Below, in pieces: positions 1 through 6,288 of a stretch of 8,526 nt of DNA. Below the pieces are notes generated by a model. It saw nothing but the letters and a program-made list of their open reading frames with translations. It was not told where the DNA came from and searched no databases. This DNA is from Spirochaetaceae bacterium (GTDB taxonomy: Bacteria; Spirochaetota; Spirochaetia; Treponematales; Breznakiellaceae): NCBI GenBank assembly GCA_031257995.1, contig JAIRNN010000283.1, positions 1 to 8,526 of the forward strand, given 5' to 3'. Positions within the stretch are counted from its first letter, which is position 1. Each line of letters opens with the position of its first letter. The translations under genes were made by a program, and so were the position numbers.

Positions 1-38
1 GTCTTGTGATACGGAGTGTTATTACGAAGGAGTTTTTT

Positions 39-1418
39 ATGAAGGAGTATCGTATGAAGAAAGCACGGTTCGGTATCGGCGCTCGCGGCGGCGCTGCGGG
101 TATCGGGTTCGGGGCGGCGCTGTGCGCGGCCGTGGTGTTCGCGCTCGTTTTGACGGGCTGCGAGTTTCTGCAAGATTTCATCGGCATCGGGGGGACGGAA
201 CCGGAGGAGCCGGAAGACATCTCGGCGAAGCAGGCGCAGGCGGCGGCGTTTAGCAACGGTACGGAGGAATCGGGCAGCGTCATCGATTTGATAAGGGCGG
301 CTGTGGACGAGTCCTCCCTCGTCATTCAGTTGCAGCCGGCAGCGAGTGAAGGAGCGGAAAAGGTGGTACTGGGTGTCGATGATCTCCCCCCAGGGGGGTT
401 CGTTCTCCGGCATGCAGGCAATACGAGTCTCTACCCCTACACCAGCCCGCCCGAGGTGACCATCGACGGCGGGGGGATGACCGTAAACTTGACCGGATCG
501 GCGCAAGGCTCCCTCATCACGGTGGGGGCGGGTGTTACCCTGACGCTGAAGAACATCACCTTTGCGGGCTTGGACACGGCGAAGGACGGCAGCAACGACA
601 CAGCCGATAACAACGCCCCGCTCATCAAGGTAGAGGCCTACGGGTATCTCATCCTTGAAGACAACGTGGTTATGCAGGACAACTCCAACAAAGGTGGCGC
701 CGGCGGCCCCGGCGGCGGCGTGTTAGTGAGCGGTACGTGTACCATGAACGGCGGGACCATCAGCGGCAACACATACACATCGTCTGGCGGCGGCGGCGTG
801 TTTCTGAGAGGCGGCACGTTCATCATGAACAAGGGGGCCGTCAGCGGCAATAGCGGCGCCAGCTGGGGCGGCGGCGAGGGCGTGTTTATGGAAACCAACA
901 GCACGTTCAGTATGAAGGGCGGGACCATCAGCGGCAGCAGCGCATACGGCGGCGTGAGTGTGAACAGCGGAAGCACGTTTACTATGAGCGGCGGCGAGAT
1001 ACGCGACAATACCAGTACAAACGCCGCCAGACCCGGCGGCGTGTATGTGTCCGGCGGAAGCACGTTTACCATGAGCGGCGGCGAGATACGCGGCAATACC
1101 GCCACAGACTACAGTAGCGCCGGCGGCGTGTATGTGGACGGCGGAGGCACGTTTAAGATGAGCGGCGGCACGATACGCGGCAATACCGCCGCAGGCTACC
1201 GGAGCGCCGGCGGCGTGTATGTGATCGGCGCCTTCATTAAGGACGGCGGCGGTATTATTTACGGCGATACCGATGCTACCCCCAAGAACGACCTGGAGGA
1301 AAACAACAACACCGCGTCAGGGGAGGAAGGAGGCCATGCGGTCTACGTACACGGCGACAGCCCGGAAATCGACAGCACACTGCAAGAGCATGATGACTTC
1401 TCCATCCCCGCCCCGTAA
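39..1418 (+). CDS. Beta-helix repeat surface lipoprotein
   Basis: Predicted secreted lipoprotein of 459 aa (start at 39). The N-terminus has basic residues (MKK), a hydrophobic segment and a lipobox ending LTGC. The cysteine is residue 41 and would be lipidated, followed by an acidic linker. From about residue 140 the chain looks like a right-handed beta-helix (IDGGG, then VTLTLKNITFAG). After that come glycine-rich units of the form TFxMSGGxIxGNT...GGVYV, starting near nt 734, 815, 902, 974, 1061, 1148 and 1235. This suggests a surface adhesin-like or structural role; no catalytic motif is visible. There are two in-frame ATGs, at 39 and 54, each preceded by GAAGGAG with 6-nt spacing, and an upstream GTG at 6. 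I chose 39, but 54 (454 aa) is equally supported. The promoter lies outside the window. Similar repeat lipoproteins are common in termite-gut treponemes as I recall them; the exact function is unknown. Confidence 0.85.
   Translation: MKEYRMKKARFGIGARGGAAGIGFGAALCAAVVFALVLTGCEFLQDFIGIGGTEPEEPEDISAKQAQAAAFSNGTEESGSVIDLIRAAVDESSLVIQLQPAASEGAEKVVLGVDDLPPGGFVLRHAGNTSLYPYTSPPEVTIDGGGMTVNLTGSAQGSLITVGAGVTLTLKNITFAGLDTAKDGSNDTADNNAPLIKVEAYGYLILEDNVVMQDNSNKGGAGGPGGGVLVSGTCTMNGGTISGNTYTSSGGGGVFLRGGTFIMNKGAVSGNSGASWGGGEGVFMETNSTFSMKGGTISGSSAYGGVSVNSGSTFTMSGGEIRDNTSTNAARPGGVYVSGGSTFTMSGGEIRGNTATDYSSAGGVYVDGGGTFKMSGGTIRGNTAAGYRSAGGVYVIGAFIKDGGGIIYGDTDATPKNDLEENNNTASGEEGGHAVYVHGDSPEIDSTLQEHDDFSIPAP
734..1250 (+). 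repeat. In-gene tandem repeats encoding beta-helix turns
   Basis: Six to seven in-frame units inside the lipoprotein gene, anchored on the motif cacgttt...atgagcggcgg. Successive unit starts at 734, 815, 902, 974, 1061, 1148 and 1235 give periods of 81, 87, 72, 87, 87 and 87 nt (27, 29, 24, 29, 29 and 29 residues). The units at 974, 1061 and 1148 are closest in nucleotide sequence, which suggests recent duplication. All length changes are multiples of three, so the frame is kept. Confidence 0.85.
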
Positions 1419-1453
1419 GGGGATGCAGAGCGGATAAATCCTGCGGACAACAC

Positions 1454-1481
1454 GGACAGGCGCGCATGGAACCGCCTGTCC
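1454..1481 (+). terminator. Hairpin after the lipoprotein gene, possible terminator
   Basis: A perfect 9-bp stem (ggacaggcg with cgcctgtcc) and a 10-nt loop, starting 36 nt after the stop codon. It is followed by tgttaagcc rather than a U-run, so intrinsic termination is uncertain. It may instead protect the mRNA 3' end. Confidence 0.4.
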
Positions 1482-1583
1482 TGTTAAGCCGCATACCAGT
1501 AAAGCCCCTGAGGGGGAGTGGGTAATGGAAAAGGGATAATGGCCGAACAGTGAACGATTGGCGTATGTGCGGGAAGAGATGAG

Positions 1584-1720
1584 CCACGAACGGCAACGGG
1601 CCTTTGACCCGCACAGCCACGAACGGGTTTGTTGGGTTTGTTCGTGAGGTTCGTGGTTAAGGCTGTGATTAAGGCGGGGGCGTTGCGGGGAAATGAATAA
1701 TGGATAATTGAAAATGGTAA
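1584..1720 (+). repeat. Dispersed palindromic intergenic repeat, copy 1
   Basis: Contains ccacgaac at 1584-1591 and 1617-1624 and its inverse gttcgtgg at 1649-1656. After these comes a ttaaggc...attaaggcggggg...gttgcgggg block and an AT-rich tail (aatggataattg). The block from 1641 onward matches 2652 onward with only a few differences, in the same orientation. No ORF in it looks real. It fits a REP- or MITE-like dispersed repeat. The rest of 1419-1770 holds only the hairpin at 1454-1481 and a short ccccTGAgggg hairpin near 1505. Confidence 0.6.
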
Positions 1721-1770
1721 ATGAGCGCGTTTTGACACAAACGCTCCTATTTCAAGAAAAAACCACAAAA

Positions 1771-1825
1771 AAGCGCTTTTTTTCGTCCAAAATTAAAGTA
1801 ATACGGCTGGTAACCGCATATATAG
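1771..1825 (+). promoter_or_regulatory. Promoter-like element shared with recA (copy A)
   Basis: Reads cgct-T-run, then aaattaaag, ten variable bases, GGTAACCGCATAT and ATAG. The same order and spacing is found upstream of recA on the other strand at 8074-8129. The TATATAG end resembles a -10 box, but no good -35 sits at 17 nt. A perfect 16-bp palindrome, AAAAAAGCGCTTTTTT (1767-1782), overlaps its left edge. It ends about 94 nt before the start of the nuclease-like gene. It may be a promoter or operator, or a mobile repeat that happens to lie there. Confidence 0.5.
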
Positions 1826-1887
1826 AGTGCGGGTAAAAAAGTATGTCCGCCGTTGCCTTTTTTCTCAAGACAGCGTATTATTTCGAT

Positions 1888-1905
1888 AGGCCCCGGCAGG
1901 GGCCT
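1888..1905 (+). promoter_or_regulatory. Hairpin abutting the ribosome binding site
   Basis: A 7-bp GC-rich stem (aggcccc with ggggcct, loop ggca) ends at 1905, directly before the GAAGGAG Shine-Dalgarno at 1906-1912. The start codon at 1919 follows with 6-nt spacing. The stem could slow ribosome access or shield the 5' end of a processed mRNA; neither can be decided from sequence. Confidence 0.45.
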
Positions 1906-1918
1906 GAAGGAGAGGTTT

Positions 1919-2587
1919 ATGGAAAGTACCAACGTGCAATTGCGGGAACCGCCCCGGGGCGTAACCTTCGAAGACGCATGGGCATCCATACAGGAGACAG
2001 CCCGGCAACTCAAGGAGACCGATCGGCAACTCAAGGAAATGGGCGCGGAGACTGATCGGCGGATAGCGGAGGCCGCCCGGCAGATAGCGGAGACATCCAA
2101 GGAGATAAAAAAGCTACAAGAGGAGACATCCAGGGAGGTCGAGAAGCTGTCAAAGAATGTTGGGGGGATCAACAATTCTCTTGGGAGATGGGCGGAGGAG
2201 ATAATCTCCGCGAACCTCTGGGAAAAATTTAATGAGTTGGGGTACGCCTTCACCCGAGGCGTGAAGTACAAGTACCTGCGGGGAAGGCGGGCGATTTGCG
2301 AGGTGGACGCGCTGCTGGAGAACGGGGACTACGTGATGCCGGTGGAGATTAAGTCGGTGCTGTCGAAGCGCGATGTGAACGAGCATCTGAAACGGATAGG
2401 GAAGGTGCGGGAGGAACTGGACGGGATCGGGGATCACCGGAAACTGGTGGGGGCGGTAGCCGGGATGGTGGTGGAGGATGGGGTGCGGAGATACGCGCAG
2501 GACAAGGGGCTGTATGTGCTGGTACAGTCAGGAGAGTCGGTTAAGATAGCGGAGATGGAGGAGACCTTTCAGGCGCGGGAATGGTGA
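1919..2587 (+). CDS. Coiled-coil protein with PD-(D/E)XK nuclease-like domain
   Basis: A 222-aa protein of unknown function, of the kind often annotated as DUF3782/PD-(D/E)XK. Residues about 22-80 form a long charged coiled coil of repeated RQLKET/RQIAET units. Residues about 85-205 carry a nuclease-like pattern: a helix with E93/E94, then CEVDALL (D130), then MPVEIKS (E143, K145), matching the D...ExK core of the restriction-endonuclease fold. The active-site residues appear intact, so DNA cleavage is possible but not shown. The ATG at 1919 is chosen because of a perfect GAAGGAG 6 nt upstream; the frame is open to 1853 but has no comparable signal there. It stands alone between two same-orientation copies of a dispersed repeat, and its upstream element resembles that of recA. 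No partner methylase or toxin/antitoxin gene adjoins it. Confidence 0.8.
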   Translation: MESTNVQLREPPRGVTFEDAWASIQETARQLKETDRQLKEMGAETDRRIAEAARQIAETSKEIKKLQEETSREVEKLSKNVGGINNSLGRWAEEIISANLWEKFNELGYAFTRGVKYKYLRGRRAICEVDALLENGDYVMPVEIKSVLSKRDVNEHLKRIGKVREELDGIGDHRKLVGAVAGMVVEDGVRRYAQDKGLYVLVQSGESVKIAEMEETFQAREW

Positions 2588-2614
2588 GGATAAACGCTCG
2601 GAAATTTTTGATGA

Positions 2615-2760
2615 CCACGAACCGCACGAACGAAACCGCCTGTTCGCGGCGTTCGTGAGGTTCGTGATTAAAGCCGTTATTAAGGCGGGGCGCTGCGGGG
2701 GCATTCCCCCTTCGGGGAATGGATAATTGATAATTACCGTAATTTTCCATTATCCATTTT
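2615..2760 (+). repeat. Dispersed palindromic intergenic repeat, copy 2
   Basis: Begins 27 nt after the nuclease-like gene with a strong hairpin. Arms 2616-2632 and 2650-2666 pair over 17 positions with one mismatch, around a 17-nt loop. The block from 2652 matches copy 1 from 1641. It is followed by a cattcccc/ggggaatg hairpin (2702-2721) and an inverted pair aatggataat (2718-2727) and attatccatt (2749-2758). The first hairpin could also limit transcription from the gene on its left. There is no coding potential worth calling. Confidence 0.6.
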
Positions 2761-2763
2761 CAA

Positions 2764-2896
2764 CTCCCCGAAGGGGAAAACCGCCGCTCTTTCACATCAC
2801 AACGCGCCCAAGGAAGCCTCAACGCGCTGTGCTACCCATCCCCCGTAGGGGGAAGCCGCCGCCCTCTCACGCCACGACGCGCCCATGCGCCTCCAC
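2764..2896 (-). repeat. Tandem duplication of about 60 bp overlapping a gene end
   Basis: Two diverged units, 2764-2823 and 2838-2896, align at an offset of 75 nt. Each starts with a small hairpin (cccc-gaa-gggg, or ccccc-gta-ggggg), then ccgccgcyct, then a segment that on the minus strand reads VEAxxG...stop. The right unit supplies the last codons and the TGA of the radical/thioredoxin gene. The left unit would encode VEASLGAL-stop. The hairpins lie just beyond the stop on the minus strand but lack a U-run. Confidence 0.6.
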
Positions 2897-3598
2897 GGTA
2901 GGCGGCTGAAAGAAGTGGCCCATTCTGGCGATTCCGGCGCGGTCTCCGGCGCGGGACAATTCCGCGTTGCCGTGAAAGAGGATCGCCGTTGGAGTAGCGG
3001 TAACACCGAGCTTCCGTGCTTCAGCGAGACCCGCCTCCGTGTCCGCATAGACCGTTTCAACATTCGCGCCGAAATCCGCGACCAGTTTACCGGCCTCCGC
3101 CCTCGCGCCGGGGCATGACGGGCAACCCTGACGCACAAAGAGAAGAATACGGGAATTACTTTCCGCATCACGCGAAGCGGCCGATTCAGGCATATCCGCC
3201 TCGTGAAAGAGTCCTGCGGGCGTGATGTTTCCCTCCGTGGAAACACCGCGTCCGGCCGTTTTCGTGAAAGCCGTCTGACTTTCAGCCAAAACAGCCGGAA
3301 TCCGCGTCAGCCGGGAACTCGCATCGTCCCCCGCATCCACATTCAACGGCAGTTGGCAACTTTCACAGAAACCGCTTTCAGAGGCGGCAGAATATTCCGC
3401 CGCCTCGTTTTCCGTAGAAGCCGGCGGCGCAAACATCTTCCGGTTGCCGAACTCCTCTCTCTTTCCGTTGTTCCAGTTCCGCACCGAACGGTAATACCCC
3501 ACGATACGGCTGTAAACCTCCGCGCTTCGCCCCTCCGCATTGGCAAGAGCCTCGCGCGTCTCCCTCAAATCCTTTTCAATAACCTCAAGCATCTTCAT
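2867..3598 (-). CDS. Glycyl-radical domain fused to a thioredoxin-like domain (split NrdD partner)
   Basis: A 243-aa protein in the nrd operon. Residues 4-25 are a charged helix with leucines at 4, 11 and 18. Residues 26-56 carry EVYSRIVGYYR, then NWNNGKREEF, the signature that normally ends class III ribonucleotide reductases; Gly34 is the candidate glycyl radical. Residues 57-147 are a low-complexity linker with a CESC pair (C78, C81). Residues about 148-225 look like a thioredoxin/glutaredoxin fold: a LLFV strand, CPSC (C159, C162), and ATP (T202-P203) as the cis-proline site. The start ATG at 3598 has GGAG 5 nt upstream; a GTG at 3637 is in frame but less likely. It begins 91 nt after the nrdD stop, in another frame. 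Inferred role: supplies the radical, and possibly the reductant, to NrdD. The last residues come from a duplicated repeat. No NrdG activase is in the window. Confidence 0.82.
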   Translation of the reverse strand: MKMLEVIEKDLRETREALANAEGRSAEVYSRIVGYYRSVRNWNNGKREEFGNRKMFAPPASTENEAAEYSAASESGFCESCQLPLNVDAGDDASSRLTRIPAVLAESQTAFTKTAGRGVSTEGNITPAGLFHEADMPESAASRDAESNSRILLFVRQGCPSCPGARAEAGKLVADFGANVETVYADTEAGLAEARKLGVTATPTAILFHGNAELSRAGDRAGIARMGHFFQPPTVEAHGRVVA

Positions 3599-3689
3599 AC
3601 ATACTCCTATAATACCGGTATCTCCGGTTTTTTCCACTGTTCATAACCGAAAGGCAATTCTCTTTAAGTCAGCCCATCGGCTCACGTTG

Positions 3690-5747
3690 TTACGCGATTT
3701 GCCGTATAACCTCTTCCTTTTCCTTTTCCAGAGCCTCGATCTTTTCACGCAATTCCTCTTCCTCGGCCGCCTTGCACTTGGGACAATGAAAGTGTTCCCC
3801 CGCCAGATAACCGTGTACCGGGCAGATCGAGAAGGTCGGCGAAATCGTGAAGTAGGGGATGCGGTAATTCGACGCGATGCTTTTCACGAGGTCGCGGCAC
3901 GAACGCCAGTCCTCAATGGCCTCGCCCAAGAACATGTGAAAGACCGTCCCGCCGGTGTAGGCCCGTTGAAGATCCTCCTGCAAATCAAGCGCGTCAAACA
4001 CATCCTCCGTCTGGTTCACCGGCAACTGGGATGAATTCGTATAGTAGGGCTCGTCGGCGCCGGACGAGATGATCGCCGGATACCGCTCCTTGTCGTGCTT
4101 CGCCAAACGATACGAGGTCGATTCCGCCGGAGTCGCCTCAAGGTTAAAGAGTTCGCCGGTTTCCTCCTGAAAGTCGGCAAGTTTCTCCCGCATGAAACGC
4201 AACACCCGCAACGCAAACATCTGGCCTTCTTTCGTCGCCGTTGTTATATGCTGACCTAAGAAGTTTTGCAAGGCCTCGTTCATGCCGACCAGCCCGATGG
4301 TGTTGAAGTGGTTGTCCAGCGTACTGAGATAACGGCGGGTATAAGGAAAGAGCCCGGACTTTAACAGGTTGTCCACCACCTTGCGCTTGATAACGAGACT
4401 GTCGCGGGCGATCTTCATCATATCGAAGAGCCGCCCAAAGAACTCATCCTCGTTTCGCGAAAGATAGCCGATACGCGGCAGGTTGATCGTAACGACGCCG
4501 ATAGAACCAGTAAACTCGTCCGAGCCGAAAAGCCCGCCGCCGCGCTTACGAAGCTCTCGCTTGTCAAGCTGGAGACGGCAGCACATCGAGCGGACATCGC
4601 TCGGATTCAGGTCTGAATTGACAAAGTTCTGAAAGTAGGGCGTACCATACCGGGCGGTCATCTCAAAGAGCAGCTTCACGTTTTCGTGTTCCCAGTTAAA
4701 GTCCTTTGTGATGTTGTAGGTGGGAATCGGATACTGGAAACCCCGCCCGTTCGCGTCGCCTTCAAGCAAAAGCTCGATAAAGAGCCGGTTCACCCGGTCC
4801 ATCTCCGCCTTGCAGTCGCCGTAGGTAAAGTCTGTTTCCTTGCCGCCGACGAGGGCCTTCCGGTCTTTCAAGTCCTCCGGCACCGTCCAGTCCAGCGTAA
4901 CGTTGGTAAACGGCGCCTGGCTTCCCCAGCGGCTCGGCGTGTTGACCCCGAACACAAAACTCTGGAGGCACTGCTTGACCTCCTTGTCGGTCATCTTATC
5001 CGCCTTCACGAACGGCGCGATGTAGGTGTCGAAGGACGAAAACGCCTGAGCGCCCGCCCACTCGTTTTGCAGACAGCCCAAGAAGTTCACCGCCTGCTGC
5101 ATCAGCGTGGAAAGATGTTTGGCCGGTTTCGACGTGATCTTGTCGGGAACGCCGCCTAAGCCCTCCTCTATCAACTGACGAAAACTCCAGCCCGCGCAGT
5201 AACCTGAAAACATCGACAAGTCGTGGATGTGAAAGTCCGCATTCCGGTGCGCCGCAGCGATTTCCGGCGTGTAGATGTTTTTTAGCCAATAGTTCGCCGT
5301 GATCGTCCCCGAATTGTGCAGGATAAGGCCGCCCAGCGAATAGTTGACGTTGGCATTCTCGTTGACCCGCCAATCGCTCTGCTTGAGGTAACCGTCCATC
5401 GTCGCGTCAATGTCGAGCAGCAACTTCTTCGCGTCGCGCATCGCCTCGTGCCGGGCGCGGTATAGTATGTACGCTTTCGCAACGGCGGCCTCCTTGCTTT
5501 CGACGAGCGCGTTCTCGACAATGTCCTGAATCTCCTCAATCGCCGGAATCGAGTTCGGATGACGGCCCGCCATCATCTCCTCTATATTCCGTTCAACCAG
5601 AACCGTAACCGTCTCGGCACGTTTTTCCAGAAACTCATGTTCCGCAGTTTTGTTTACCGCCGCAAACGCCTTGGCAACCGCCGCTTTAATCTTCGCCCGG
5701 TCGTAACGGGTAACCTCGCCGTTACGCTTTACAATACTCTTAATCAC
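3690..5747 (-). CDS. nrdD: Anaerobic (class III) ribonucleotide reductase catalytic subunit, lacking the radical domain
   Basis: Reduces ribonucleotides to deoxyribonucleotides without oxygen, in the cytoplasm. Residues 1-100 are an ATP cone (IVKRNGEVTRYDRAKI). The barrel domain shows HDLSMFSGYCAGWS (C184, likely redox cysteine), SMCCRLQLD (C389/C390, thiyl radical candidates), GSIGVVTINLPR (N422) and ATPAEST (E542). The zinc site is C642-H645 with C655-C658 (CPVH...CPKC). The protein then ends at residue 685 in a charged helix (ELREKIEALEKEKEEV). The usual RVxGYxR glycyl-radical segment is missing and is encoded by the next gene. The start is a GTG at 5747 overlapping the nrdR stop (GTGA), with GAGGGG 6 nt upstream, so translation is probably coupled. 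A CxxC-fused partner suggests thioredoxin- or NrdH-type reduction rather than formate, but that subgroup assignment is an inference. Confidence 0.95.
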   Translation of the reverse strand: MIKSIVKRNGEVTRYDRAKIKAAVAKAFAAVNKTAEHEFLEKRAETVTVLVERNIEEMMAGRHPNSIPAIEEIQDIVENALVESKEAAVAKAYILYRARHEAMRDAKKLLLDIDATMDGYLKQSDWRVNENANVNYSLGGLILHNSGTITANYWLKNIYTPEIAAAHRNADFHIHDLSMFSGYCAGWSFRQLIEEGLGGVPDKITSKPAKHLSTLMQQAVNFLGCLQNEWAGAQAFSSFDTYIAPFVKADKMTDKEVKQCLQSFVFGVNTPSRWGSQAPFTNVTLDWTVPEDLKDRKALVGGKETDFTYGDCKAEMDRVNRLFIELLLEGDANGRGFQYPIPTYNITKDFNWEHENVKLLFEMTARYGTPYFQNFVNSDLNPSDVRSMCCRLQLDKRELRKRGGGLFGSDEFTGSIGVVTINLPRIGYLSRNEDEFFGRLFDMMKIARDSLVIKRKVVDNLLKSGLFPYTRRYLSTLDNHFNTIGLVGMNEALQNFLGQHITTATKEGQMFALRVLRFMREKLADFQEETGELFNLEATPAESTSYRLAKHDKERYPAIISSGADEPYYTNSSQLPVNQTEDVFDALDLQEDLQRAYTGGTVFHMFLGEAIEDWRSCRDLVKSIASNYRIPYFTISPTFSICPVHGYLAGEHFHCPKCKAAEEEELREKIEALEKEKEEVIRQIA

Positions 5748-6214
5748 TTCTTTCCCCTCTTCTTAGATAATCTCTTAATCTCTTCGACAAACTCGTCCAA
5801 ATTCTCAAAATGCCGGTATACCGACGCAAACCGGATATAGGCGACCCGGTCAAGCTCGAATAACTTGTCCAGCACCGCCTCACCGATGACCCGCGCCTTA
5901 ATCTCTCGCGATTCTCCGGCAGCCATCACGGCGGCATCTTCAATCTCATTCACCAACCGCTCGACCGCTAGCGCCGCGACCGGCCGTTTTTCAAGCGAGC
6001 GTTCAACTCCCCGCTCAATCTTCGCCCGATCGAAAGGCTGCCGCCGCCCGTCGGCCTTGATCACCATCAGGGGCTTTTCCTCAATGCGCTCATAGCTGGT
6101 ATAACGATACCCGCACGACGTACACTCCCGGCGGCGTCTCGTCGCGTCTCCCGCAGCCAGCGTCCGGGAGTCGGTAACCTTGTCCTCCATACTACCGCAA
6201 TGCGGGCACCGCAT
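5744..6214 (-). CDS. nrdR: Transcriptional repressor NrdR
   Basis: A 156-aa ATP/dATP-sensing repressor of ribonucleotide reductase genes, close to the usual family length of about 150 aa. The N-terminal zinc ribbon has C3, C6, C31 and C34 (MRCPHC, then RRRECTSC), with the DNA-contacting RRRR stretch at 26-29. Residues about 49-139 are an ATP cone (PLMVIKADGRRQPFDRAKI), matching the cone at the start of NrdD, so repressor and enzyme probably sense the same nucleotides. The tail is basic (KRLSKKRGKK). The ATG at 6214 has AGGAG with 6-nt spacing. It is first in the operon and overlaps nrdD by 4 nt. A promoter and palindromic operator lie about 45-75 nt upstream, consistent with autoregulation. 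Confidence 0.96.
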   Translation of the reverse strand: MRCPHCGSMEDKVTDSRTLAAGDATRRRRECTSCGYRYTSYERIEEKPLMVIKADGRRQPFDRAKIERGVERSLEKRPVAALAVERLVNEIEDAAVMAAGESREIKARVIGEAVLDKLFELDRVAYIRFASVYRHFENLDEFVEEIKRLSKKRGKK

Positions 6215-6259
6215 GTCAATCTCCTGCTACATATCGTATCGTTTTTTGCAATTTTTTCT

Positions 6260-6288
6260 AGGATACTACAACCGGTAGTGTGTGTCAA
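6260..6288 (-). promoter_or_regulatory. nrdR operon promoter (sigma-70 type)
   Basis: On the minus strand: TTGACA (6288-6283), a 17-nt spacer, then TATCCT (6265-6260). The -35 box is a perfect consensus and the -10 matches at four of six positions. Transcription would start near 6253, giving a leader of about 39 nt before the nrdR ATG. Confidence 0.7.
6265..6279 (-). promoter_or_regulatory. Probable NrdR operator in the promoter spacer
   Basis: Perfect palindrome ACTAC-N5-GTAGT within the 17-nt spacer. With flanking bases it reads acactaccggttgtag, matching the NrdR box consensus (ACACWATATATWGTGT, from memory) at about 10 of 16 positions, with CCGG at the centre. A second, weaker TAC-N5-GTA site lies at 6228-6238, 39 bp away. 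The usual separation of NrdR boxes is about 31-32 bp, so the second site is doubtful. Confidence 0.5.

Noticed and set aside
1771..1825. Sigma-54 promoter reading of the shared element
   Set aside because: The GG and GC blocks are 9 nt apart in both copies instead of the required 10, and the TGGCAC/TTGCW context is poor.
1584..2760. CRISPR array or insertion sequence
   Set aside because: The repeats are only two copies about 1 kb apart, with no transposase, no regular spacers and no target-site duplication visible.
2797..3246. 149-codon minus-strand frame overlapping the radical/thioredoxin gene
   Set aside because: An alternative frame with Arg-rich composition; the real frame has clear motifs and a good ribosome binding site.
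3599..3689. Frameshift or sequencing-error explanation for the NrdD split
   Set aside because: Stop codons separate the frames, the second gene has its own GGAG and ATG, and both ends carry well-formed helices. It cannot be fully excluded without relatives.
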